Position numbers and translations under genes: made by a program
The notes under the pieces: model-generated
Told to the model about the DNA's origin: nothing
Database searches by the model: none
Seen by the model: the letters and a program-made list of their open reading frames with translations, nothing else
In this document: positions 24,501 through 30,578 of the stretch, piece after piece
Numbering within the stretch: the stretch's first letter is position 1
Layout: each line of letters opens with the position of its first letter
Assembly (NCBI GenBank): GCA_946414975.1
Contig: CAMKQS010000007.1
Location: 1-36,543, forward strand
DNA from: an uncultured Caryophanales bacterium
GTDB taxonomy: Bacteria; Bacillota_I; Bacilli_A; RF39; UBA660
Length of the DNA: 36,543 bases
Direction: 5' to 3'

Positions 24501-24890
24501 TGCATAAATATCTTGATGATCACCAAATATACTTAATGCATGAGTTGATAAACTACGAGCTGCCACATGAATCACACCAGGAAGCATTTCTCCTGCTATT
24601 TTATACATATTAGGTATCATTAAAAGTAAACCTTGTGATGCTGTATAAGTGGTTGCTAGAACACCACTTTGAAGAGCCCCATGAATAAATCCTGCAGCTC
24701 CAGCTTCTGACTGCATTTCTACCAGCTTAACAGTATCATTAAATATATTCTTAACACCAATATTTGATAATTTTTCTGTATTTTCAGCCATAGGACTTGA
24801 TGGAGTTATAGGATAAATTCCAGATACTTCTGTAAATAAATATGATGTATAACTAGCTGCTTCATTTCCGTCCATTGTAACTATTTTCAT
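21558..24890 (-). CDS. nifJ: Pyruvate:ferredoxin (flavodoxin) oxidoreductase
   Basis: Oxidises pyruvate with CoA to acetyl-CoA and CO2 and reduces ferredoxin; an oxygen-sensitive core enzyme of anaerobic fermentation. This is the single-chain homodimeric form, 1110 residues, slightly shorter than the usual 1170-1190. The N-terminus MKIVTMDGNEAASYTSYLFTEVSGIYPITPSSPMAE binds pyruvate. The inserted ferredoxin domain has two 4Fe-4S motifs, CINCNQCSIVCP (about 660) and CTGCMRCVSACPG (about 715). The proximal cluster and thiamine diphosphate domain follow, with GSCQGCGETSYL, GDGWAYDIGYGG (about 918) and DTEVYSNTGGQASKA. A GGAG ribosome site precedes 24890. Its product would feed acetate kinase at the right end of the window. 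No terminator is evident after it, so some read-through into the acidic-protein gene is possible. Confidence 0.97.
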   Translation of the reverse strand: MKIVTMDGNEAASYTSYLFTEVSGIYPITPSSPMAENTEKLSNIGVKNIFNDTVKLVEMQSEAGAAGFIHGALQSGVLATTYTASQGLLLMIPNMYKIAGEMLPGVIHVAARSLSTHALSIFGDHQDIYATRSTGFCMLASSSVQDCAILSAVAHLSSIKSSLPFMHFFDGFRTSHEINKIKLLEKDDYKELIDYKAIEKFRLKALNIDNKKTVGTNQNDDIYFQSVEAKNNDYSSVCDIVANYMEELGNKVGIDYKPFNYYGNKSAEKVIVAMGSVCETIKEYIDKIDSSVGLIEVHLYRPFSVKYLLNVLPDSVKKIAVIDRTKEHGSVGEPLYLDIVTSLKDKNIDIVGGRYGLSSKNTTPGDIAAIYKMLDEPVNNFTVGIIDDVTNLSLDRLDVNINDTTDILIYGYGSDGMVSASKSLIKLIGNNTDKYVQAYFQYDSKKSGGVTTSHLRISDDVIRKTYYVDNPNILVISKDNYLNDFNLVKDIKENGICIINTIKSEEELNDYMNLNIKQLFIKRNVKVYSLNAYKIAFEVGLRNKISMIMESAIISLTNFADKETMFKYLINDIKNKFIKKGKDVIDANIKAVSKVFDYIKRVSIDDKYSSDTKSDSFYDLIIKREGNMIPVSEFLSVRDGSYKNGISNSNSNIELNPHWIKENCINCNQCSIVCPHGVIRPFILSDEEYNNAPEYVKEYCIKSLDKKGYFALGISINNCTGCMRCVSACPGMRNIKALISKSDDKNNYQKIFDYLEKNITVKDVNKNTIKGSQFIEPKFKYPGSCQGCGETSYLKLLTQLFDNLIISNATGCSSIYGGIVPSMPYSIPWASSLFEDNAEYGYGMSIAISKIRNRIKTIMENNLDNENKELFKMWLDNYDDYEKTKYVYDNITDNIPEDLNDIKSFIKKPSVWCIGGDGWAYDIGYGGIDHVLSSGDDINILVLDTEVYSNTGGQASKATSIGTLAEFADTGKKTNKKDLARMCMSIPGCYVACVSMANPNQVIKALKEANEYSGPSIVIAYSVCISHGIKGGMTNSLELEKLAYESGYFPTFRYHPINGYNFDSKNVDFDKYRKFVDKQTRFNLISTNDSLYEVCMNEVKRRYEYYENLK

Positions 24891-24912
24891 ACAATCATCT
24901 CCTCATAATTAT

Positions 24913-24941
24913 ATTATACAATTTTTTATATAAAAATTAAA
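24913..24941 (-). promoter_or_regulatory. Promoter of nifJ
   Basis: TTTAAT (24936-24941), 17-bp spacer and TATAAT (24913-24918) on the minus strand, 22 bp before the start codon. Confidence 0.6.
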
Positions 24942-24943
24942 CT

Positions 24944-24990
24944 AAAAAAAAGATTATTTTTAACCTTTCTCTTACTATGTTTTTAATCTT
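24944..24990 (-). terminator. Possible terminator of the lipase/antiporter operon
   Basis: AAGATTA (24984-24990 read on the minus strand) could pair with TAATCTT (24950-24956) and is followed by a run of T, but the loop is about 27 nt, so the hairpin is weak. The 70 bases between it and the antiporter gene hold only further AT-rich inverted repeats. Confidence 0.4.
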
Positions 24991-25060
24991 AATATTTACT
25001 TAATATTTTAAACCATTATCATTTAATATTAATTCATAAAATAGTAAAACACATAATTTA

Positions 25061-26014
25061 TTAATTTGCAAACAAAACAAATGAATAATAAATTACAAAT
25101 ATAATAATAAATATCATACCTTCAATCTTAGATACTTTTCTATCTTTAAAACAAAAAAGAAATAATAAAATTGCAGATAATAACATAACAATCACATCTA
25201 TAATATTTATATCAAATGAATTAATACCACCAAATATCATAATAGGAAGGCCAAGAACAATTCCTATATTAAATATATTACTTCCAACAACGTTTCCAAT
25301 AGCAATATCATATTCACCCTTTTTTGTTGCAACAACACTCGTCACAAGTTCAGGAAGGCTTGTACCAAGCGCAATAATTGTAAGTGATATCAGTCTTTCG
25401 CTAACGCCTAACATAGATGCTATATGTGATGCAGAATCAACTACTGCATTACTTCCTAAAACTAAACAAACTATACCTACTAAAGTAAAAATAAATGATT
25501 TCATAATTCCATATTTAGCTTCATCTTGATTTTCATCTTTCTTATTTCTCATAGTTGATATTAAATAATAAACAAACACTAGGAAAAATAAAATAATTAT
25601 AATACCATCTGATCTTGTTAAAGTATTTATTTTAGTGCCTGATAATAGAGTATCATTCATTAAAACAAAAAGTAACGTAGAAAGTAATATTGTAATTGGC
25701 AACTCTTTTTTTACAGTTGCATTTCTAACATTTAGAAAATGAACACAACCAGATACACCTAATATTAGTAATATATTTAATATATTACTTCCAATAACAT
25801 TTCCAAGGACAATATCACCACTACCAGATATCATAGATTTTATAGATACAGCAAGTTCTGGCGCACTTGTTCCAAATGAAACAACAGTAAGTGCAATTAA
25901 CATTTTTGAAACTTTAAAATTAGAAGCTAAACTAGATGCAGCATCAACAAATAAATCTGCTCCCTTAATTAAAACAATAAAACCAACTATCAATAAAATT
26001 ATTTGTATAATCAT
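25061..26014 (-). CDS. Calcium/sodium antiporter of the CaCA family (YrbG type)
   Basis: A 317-residue integral membrane protein with ten to eleven predicted helices that should exchange Ca2+ for Na+ or H+, exporting calcium. Both alpha-repeat signatures are present: SFGTSAPELAVSI (46-58) followed by GNVIGSNILNILLILG, and ALGTSLPELVTSV (about 215) followed by GNVVGSNIFNIGIVLG; the Glu of each PEL is the ion ligand. A lysine-rich central loop (about 155-170) separates the halves. Length is standard. Ribosome site GGGAGAAAG at 26014. It lies only 11 bp after the DUF4176 gene, so it appears to be the last gene of the lipase operon. Confidence 0.92.
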   Translation of the reverse strand: MIIQIILLIVGFIVLIKGADLFVDAASSLASNFKVSKMLIALTVVSFGTSAPELAVSIKSMISGSGDIVLGNVIGSNILNILLILGVSGCVHFLNVRNATVKKELPITILLSTLLFVLMNDTLLSGTKINTLTRSDGIIIILFFLVFVYYLISTMRNKKDENQDEAKYGIMKSFIFTLVGIVCLVLGSNAVVDSASHIASMLGVSERLISLTIIALGTSLPELVTSVVATKKGEYDIAIGNVVGSNIFNIGIVLGLPIMIFGGINSFDINIIDVIVMLLSAILLFLFCFKDRKVSKIEGMIFIIIFVIYYSFVLFAN

Positions 26015-26025
26015 ATTCTTTCTCC

Positions 26026-26340
26026 CTAATTTTGCTTAGCATTAATTTCATAATTAGTTAGTTCATTATTTTTTTTAATAATTTCTATTTTATCAGTCAA
26101 ATCTTTATATTCTTCATCTGCTGGCCCTTTAAATATCACTTTCTCTATATCAATTCTATTAAACAATAAACTCTTATCAGTAGAAATAATACCTTCTGGA
26201 TATAAGCATCCTAAATAATCATATATCTTATTTGGAAGCTTTTGTAATCTACTTAAATAACCAATTATCATTATTTTCTTTTTCATATTCTTTAAAGTAC
26301 ATACCGTTCCTATTGGTAATATTTCGCTTTTTTCATTCAT
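26026..26340 (-). CDS. DUF4176-like small protein
   Basis: A 104-residue cytoplasmic protein. The pattern LPIGTVCTLKNMKKKIMIIGYLSR, YDYLGCLYPEGI, LLFNRIDIEKVIFKGPADEEY is that of DUF4176 proteins, small partners commonly encoded beside type VII secretion effectors in Bacillota. The last 25 residues form a charged helix. It is a diverged paralogue of the gene just upstream (26362-26628). Its function is not established; chaperone or adaptor for an exported protein is inference. It sits in the six-gene lipase operon, 21 bp after its paralogue and 11 bp before the Ca2+ antiporter gene. Confidence 0.72.
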   Translation of the reverse strand: MNEKSEILPIGTVCTLKNMKKKIMIIGYLSRLQKLPNKIYDYLGCLYPEGIISTDKSLLFNRIDIEKVIFKGPADEEYKDLTDKIEIIKKNNELTNYEINAKQN

Positions 26341-26361
26341 CTTATCACCTCAATAAATTAT

Positions 26362-26628
26362 TTAACTAACTAATTTAGCTAAATTAATCCTGTTTAGAAC
26401 TCCTTTTGTTTCCTTATCTACTAATCCTAATTTTTTTACCTCTACTATATCTGATTTATTAAAATAGTAATTATAACGCTTATCTGTAACTCCTATTGGA
26501 TATCTACATCCACAATAATCATATGTATATCCTTGTTTATTTTTCATTAGATATCCAATAATAACTATTTTATTATTATCATTTATAAGTTTAACAACTG
26601 TCCCGATTGGCAAAAATTGATTATTCAT
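26362..26628 (-). CDS. DUF4176-like small protein
   Basis: An 88-residue protein with the same plan as its neighbour: FLPIGTVVKLINDNNKIVIIGYLMK, YDYCGCRYPIGV and YYFNKSDIVEVKKLGLVDKE match the DUF4176 pattern. The start at 26628 has GGAG 6 nt upstream; an alternative ATG at 26640 leaves no ribosome site. The 5' end overlaps the preceding gene by 8 bp. Tandem DUF4176 copies suggest duplication after acquisition, or separate partners for two substrates. Confidence 0.72.
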   Translation of the reverse strand: MNNQFLPIGTVVKLINDNNKIVIIGYLMKNKQGYTYDYCGCRYPIGVTDKRYNYYFNKSDIVEVKKLGLVDKETKGVLNRINLAKLVS

Positions 26629-26848
26629 TTTTTTCTCCATTATTATATTTTTTCATAACATCATAGTATTCTTTTTCATCATCTAATCCTACAATATATT
26701 CCTCATTATTTTCTTTTAAATATTTTCTTATAATTAAATCATTTTTATCCATAGTATTAACTAATATATAATATAAATTCCCATTATTATTTATTTTTTT
26801 AACAATATAATATTCCTTACCATCTACATCTAAAACTTCTATATTCAT
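26621..26848 (-). CDS. Small acidic protein, DUF1292-like
   Basis: A 75-residue acidic protein: beta-rich start (IEVLDVDGKEYYIVKKINNNGNLYYILVNTMDK) and acidic helical end (LDDEKEYYDVMKKYNNGE), similar in plan to the DUF1292-like protein at 19784-20044. It overlaps the lipoprotein gene by 4 bp (ATGA) and the next gene by 8 bp, so these small genes are tightly coupled. No function can be given; it probably belongs to the adaptor set of the lipase operon. Confidence 0.6.
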   Translation of the reverse strand: MNIEVLDVDGKEYYIVKKINNNGNLYYILVNTMDKNDLIIRKYLKENNEEYIVGLDDEKEYYDVMKKYNNGEKNE

Positions 26849-27321
26849 TTTGTCTTTTCTCCTCCCAAAGCTTTATTAGCATAATATTCTCGCCATACTC
26901 TAACACTTGGTTCTCCATTATCTTTTACATAACCATTTTTTACTAAATAATCATCTATTCCTTCATATCCTATCGATTGAGCTATTTTTTCACATTCTTC
27001 TCTTCCACGCATTTCATAAAATCCAATTAAATTTTCATCATTTATATCAGGAATTTTCATATAATCTTCTACACTATATTTTTGACTATAATCTAGGCCA
27101 TATTTTTCAAATATTTCCTGTGCATCATATATGTATAAAGAAACCATTTGAGTTGTATAATTAGGATCTTGACATGCTGTTAGACTTACTCCACTTGTAA
27201 TTGCAATAAGAGAAACCAATGCAGCTGTAGATATTTTCTTTATTTTCTTTACTAACTTTTGTTTTTTATCTTTCCCTATACTATTCTTTTTTGAATTTTC
27301 ATATATATTTTCTATATTCAT
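26845..27321 (-). CDS. Lipoprotein, candidate partner or immunity protein of the lipase-like protein
   Basis: A 158-residue protein with an unusually long charged leader (1-30), a hydrophobic segment (31-46) and the lipobox SLTAC with Cys50, predicting a lipid anchor and an external domain of about 108 residues. That domain is acidic and helical (YIYDAQEIFEKYGLDY, GREECEKIAQSIGYEGIDDYLVKNGYV). No family recognised. It directly follows the lipase-like gene (31-bp gap). A lipoprotein after a lipase-like effector recalls the staphylococcal type VII lipase with its lipoprotein immunity partner, so an immunity role is a testable guess, not an assignment. Confidence 0.6.
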   Translation of the reverse strand: MNIENIYENSKKNSIGKDKKQKLVKKIKKISTAALVSLIAITSGVSLTACQDPNYTTQMVSLYIYDAQEIFEKYGLDYSQKYSVEDYMKIPDINDENLIGFYEMRGREECEKIAQSIGYEGIDDYLVKNGYVKDNGEPSVRVWREYYANKALGGEKTK

Positions 27322-27352
27322 ATTTTATCCTTCCCCACTTTATAAATTTAAA

Positions 27353-29539
27353 TTAAAAATCTGAACTTGCTCCTCCACCATCTAAATATTGACTATTAAT
27401 ATAAGAAAGAAGCCAAGAAAAAACTTTGTTTTGTACGAATTTTGTTCCTGTATTTTCTACTACCTTACTAGGGTCTTTTAAATCATCTTCAGTAAGATTT
27501 ACACCTAAAAATTTCGAAGCAGCTTTTGTAACCATAGTCTTACCAAGATCATCAACATTAGTTATTACTTCACCGCCAAATAAATATTTCGATAATTCCT
27601 CAAAGTGATGTCCGTGCACATCATATCCCTCAACATTTTTTCTAATGGAACCATCTTCAGCAAATGCTTTTCTACTTTCTGTTCCTTTAAATTCATCAGT
27701 CAAATATGGTTGATTCATATGCGTAAATCCAAAAATTGCATTAAAATTAGCTAATTGTTCAAATTCAAATCCATTATTACTATCACCAGCCTGTTCTTCA
27801 AGCAACGGTTTATAATCCATATATAAATATTTAGCATCATCTTTAAAATCGTTATAATTAAATACTGTTGATACCATATCACCTTCTGCACAATATAATT
27901 CAAACCCTTTAGCATTTTTTATTTTGTCTACTTCCTCTTTTGTAAGATTATCATGATATGGATTAAACAAAACAATTCCATCTAATACATCATTTGCACC
28001 TTCTCTATCACATAAGAATAGATAGGATTCTTCTGCCAAATTTCCACCAAGAGAATAGCCTTGTATACTTAGTTTTTTTCCTTTACCTGCAGCTTTATTA
28101 TAATATTTATCTGCCAGAGCTTTAGCTTTATTTTGTTGATCTTCATATTGACCATTTAATCCACCGTTCTTTATAACATCCATTATTTGATTTTTCATAG
28201 ATTCATCTATGCCTGAATTACTTAATTGAGTATCAATAAAATCAATAATAGTTGCATCTGCAATCGAATCAGAATCAAGTCCATTTCTAATAATATCTAT
28301 TGCTTTTTGGTATAAAGCTAATCCTGCAATCTCCCCAGTTTTACCTCCGATAGAAGCTCCCATAAAAAGTCCAACAGGTCCCATTAAAAAATTTCCTATT
28401 GCTGCACCACCAATAGTACCAGCAGTTGAACCTGCTTTATCAATACTATCTTTAAGAAAACTATCTACCCAACCATTTACAAACTGTTCTTCAAATACAT
28501 TTCTTGCATCAAATAAATAATCTCCAATATCATTTGTATAATCTCCATATGCTTTCGAAGAATTATAAAATACTCTGTAATTTCCATTTGGATCTTGTAC
28601 TACTATAGCATCAAAGCTTCCATCTTGTACCACTTCAACTATTTTATAATCACCAAATCCATTAGCAATCAATGTTTTAAAATATTTAAGCTGATAATCA
28701 TCTTCATCAACATTAAATAAACTTATGCTTTCTTTTATTGTCTTACCACTTAATTTACTTATATCATAGCCATTAAAAGCTAAATATTGAATAAAATCAA
28801 TAGCCGTAAATGAAACATTTTGATAATCCGTAAGATTTGAAAAATTACCACTAGTATTTATTTTAGGATCGCTTGTAGGGTTCTTATCATTCTTATAATC
28901 ATTCATAATTTGATTATACTTTTGTAAAGATGTAAGATCATTTAAATCTGTTTTTCCATCACCATTTATATCATAATAAATGCTTTTCCCGTTAACAATG
29001 GACATAAAATTATCAATTCCTGATTCACCTACAGTTAATTCATCTTGTGTAAATGCTTCTCTAAATTCCATAATTATTTTTTCATTTTCTTGTTTTTGTG
29101 CTATTGATTCTGCTGTATCACCATATGTTCCATCTGCTGTTTGTTCAATTCTTGGATATGTTTCACCGTTATATGCCATATTAATAATTTCGTTTAAATT
29201 AGAATTATCTTTATATTTTTCTAATAATCTAGATGTTTCAAACATATGGCTATGCTCTGTTGCATACACAAGTCTTTCTTTAGAATCTAAATTAAGATAT
29301 TCTTGTAAATTTTTCTCATCAGAAGCATTTACTTTACCATCTAAATTTATATCACCGATAGAACCTATATTATTATTAATTGATAAATCACTAATTTGTT
29401 TATTATAATCAATTTTTTCATCTTCATATGCATTATAATTTTTTAAATCTGCAACTTTTACAGAATTAGTTTTTGCACTTACTTTATTTATACTTAACTT
29501 AGTATTATTTTTCATTGATATTGGTGAAACATTAGCCAT
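27353..29539 (-). CDS. Large lipase-like serine hydrolase with dockerin-like calcium loops and glycine zipper
   Basis: A 728-residue protein without a classical signal peptide. N-terminal half: two dockerin/EF-hand-like calcium loops, GDINLDGKVNASDEKNL (62-78) and YDINGDGKTDLNDLTSL (189-205), in helical surroundings. Middle: a glycine-zipper membrane-active stretch, roughly 370-407 (GTIGGAAIGNFLMGPVGLFMGASIGG). C-terminal half: an alpha/beta hydrolase with nucleophile elbow IQGYSLGGNLAEE (Ser496), a likely acid in AEGDMVS (Asp554) and candidate His in GFTHMNQ (607) or DVHGHHF (642-645); the plan resembles DUF2974/Mbeg1-type lipases. The start at 29539 has GGAGAG. It heads an operon with DUF4176-like genes, a type VII secretion marker, but has no LXG or WXG domain at its N-terminus. 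A secreted lipase effector is the leading inference. Confidence 0.7.
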   Translation of the reverse strand: MANVSPISMKNNTKLSINKVSAKTNSVKVADLKNYNAYEDEKIDYNKQISDLSINNNIGSIGDINLDGKVNASDEKNLQEYLNLDSKERLVYATEHSHMFETSRLLEKYKDNSNLNEIINMAYNGETYPRIEQTADGTYGDTAESIAQKQENEKIIMEFREAFTQDELTVGESGIDNFMSIVNGKSIYYDINGDGKTDLNDLTSLQKYNQIMNDYKNDKNPTSDPKINTSGNFSNLTDYQNVSFTAIDFIQYLAFNGYDISKLSGKTIKESISLFNVDEDDYQLKYFKTLIANGFGDYKIVEVVQDGSFDAIVVQDPNGNYRVFYNSSKAYGDYTNDIGDYLFDARNVFEEQFVNGWVDSFLKDSIDKAGSTAGTIGGAAIGNFLMGPVGLFMGASIGGKTGEIAGLALYQKAIDIIRNGLDSDSIADATIIDFIDTQLSNSGIDESMKNQIMDVIKNGGLNGQYEDQQNKAKALADKYYNKAAGKGKKLSIQGYSLGGNLAEESYLFLCDREGANDVLDGIVLFNPYHDNLTKEEVDKIKNAKGFELYCAEGDMVSTVFNYNDFKDDAKYLYMDYKPLLEEQAGDSNNGFEFEQLANFNAIFGFTHMNQPYLTDEFKGTESRKAFAEDGSIRKNVEGYDVHGHHFEELSKYLFGGEVITNVDDLGKTMVTKAASKFLGVNLTEDDLKDPSKVVENTGTKFVQNKVFSWLLSYINSQYLDGGGASSDF

Positions 29540-29575
29540 AAAGTCACTCTCCATTGTCAACTTATCTTATTTTTA

Positions 29576-29604
29576 ATTTTACACTAAAAAAAAAAGAAAT
29601 TCAA
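29576..29604 (-). promoter_or_regulatory. Promoter of the lipase operon, overlapping the dut terminator
   Basis: TTGAAT (29599-29604), 17-bp spacer made mostly of the terminator T run, and TAAAAT (29576-29581) on the minus strand. Confidence 0.65.
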
Positions 29605-29612
29605 TATTTCTT
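29586..29612 (-). terminator. Intrinsic terminator of nrdD-nrdG-dut
   Basis: AAGAAAT (29606-29612 on the minus strand) pairs with ATTTCTT (29594-29600), 5-nt loop, followed by a long T run (29586-29595). Confidence 0.8.
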
Positions 29613-29624
29613 CCTTTTAAAATA

Positions 29625-30080
29625 CTATTTATCAGTAGAACCAAAGCCACCTTTTCTAATACCTTTTGCATTATCATCATCTGTAATTAAAAACTTTGTA
29701 AACATTACTTGGGCTATAGCGTCACCCTTTTTTATTTTTAACTCTTTATCTGAGCAATTAAATACCTGAACCATAAAGTGTCCATCATTATCTGGATTTT
29801 CATAATAATCAGCATCAATTAATCCAAAACCATGGGGTGTTAGTAATCCTTTCTTAGGACATCCTGATCTACTTATTAAAAAGTAACACTCATCATCCAT
29901 ACAATATGCTTTTAAACCAGTTGGAATTAAAGTTGGTTTTATTCCAGGTTTATAAATTGGAATAGTTATATCCTCTGCAGCCTCAATATCATATGCAGCT
30001 GCATGTGCTGTTTTTCTAACAGGAATATGAATATCTTTATCTTCCCATCCTTTTGCTATTTCAAATCCTCTTTTTTTCAC
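29625..30080 (-). CDS. dut: dUTP diphosphatase
   Basis: Hydrolyses dUTP to dUMP and pyrophosphate, keeping uracil out of DNA and supplying dTMP synthesis. All five trimeric dUTPase motifs are seen in 151 residues: AAAYDIEAAED (1), ISRSGCPKKGLL (2), GFGLIDADYYEN (3, with Asp for base recognition), KKGDAIAQVMF (4) and RKGGFGSTDK (5, the flexible P-loop-like tail). Motif 3 is followed by a short ENPDNDG insertion in place of the usual GE. The start is GTG at 30080, sharing one base with the nrdG stop, behind GGAG. Last gene of the anaerobic dNTP operon, a functional fit with the reductase. Confidence 0.94.
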   Translation of the reverse strand: MKKRGFEIAKGWEDKDIHIPVRKTAHAAAYDIEAAEDITIPIYKPGIKPTLIPTGLKAYCMDDECYFLISRSGCPKKGLLTPHGFGLIDADYYENPDNDGHFMVQVFNCSDKELKIKKGDAIAQVMFTKFLITDDDNAKGIRKGGFGSTDK

Positions 30081-30577
30081 TAATTTACTCCTTCATATAA
30101 TACTATTTTGTTTTTCTTTAATGATTTCTTTATATCTATTACTCTCTGATTAGCTGATCCTCTATATTTTAATGTTGGATTATATAAATCTTGTTCATAT
30201 TTACCATCTACTAAAACATCTATATCTTTTAAGTCATGATTTTTAATCAAATCTTCATATAAGAAACCAGACCACACCCAGATATCTTTTTCAGGATATT
30301 TTTCTTTAAAAATATGTGCTAATCTTAAAGTACCATCAATGTTTTTTGGATGCATAGGTTCTCCACCTAATATAGATAATCCTTTAATATGTTCCTTACT
30401 TGCTAAATTAATAATCTTATCAATTATATCATCATTAAATTCTTTACCACCAGTAAAACTATGAGTATCAGGGTTGAAACATCCCTTACAGTTAAATGTA
30501 CAACCCTGCATAAATATTGATACTCTTATACCAGGTCCATTAGCAATATCCATTTTTCTTATTTTATTATATCTCAT
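30080..30577 (-). CDS. nrdG: Anaerobic ribonucleotide reductase activating protein
   Basis: Radical SAM enzyme that installs the glycyl radical on NrdD. The 165 residues carry the cluster motif GCTFNCKGCFNP (Cys26, Cys30, Cys33, the CxxxCxxC spacing) and the SAM-binding LSILGGEPMHPKN. The start at 30577 gives the family N-terminus MRYNKIRKMDIANGPG, beginning one base after the nrdD stop; an in-frame GTG at 30586 would add three residues. No clear ribosome site precedes it, so it probably relies on translational coupling. Length is normal. Confidence 0.95.
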   Translation of the reverse strand: MRYNKIRKMDIANGPGIRVSIFMQGCTFNCKGCFNPDTHSFTGGKEFNDDIIDKIINLASKEHIKGLSILGGEPMHPKNIDGTLRLAHIFKEKYPEKDIWVWSGFLYEDLIKNHDLKDIDVLVDGKYEQDLYNPTLKYRGSANQRVIDIKKSLKKNKIVLYEGVN

Positions 30578-30578
30578 A

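Noticed and set aside
28980..29408. Open frame of 142 codons on the plus strand
   Set aside because: It lies wholly antisense to the lipase-like gene, has no ribosome site and reads as low-complexity hydrophobic/Ser sequence; it mirrors the coding frame opposite.
27353..29539. LXG or WXG100 type VII targeting domain at the N-terminus of the lipase-like protein
   Set aside because: No helical WXG hairpin or LXG pattern is visible; the N-terminus is polar and leads into dockerin-like loops, so the type VII link rests on neighbours only.
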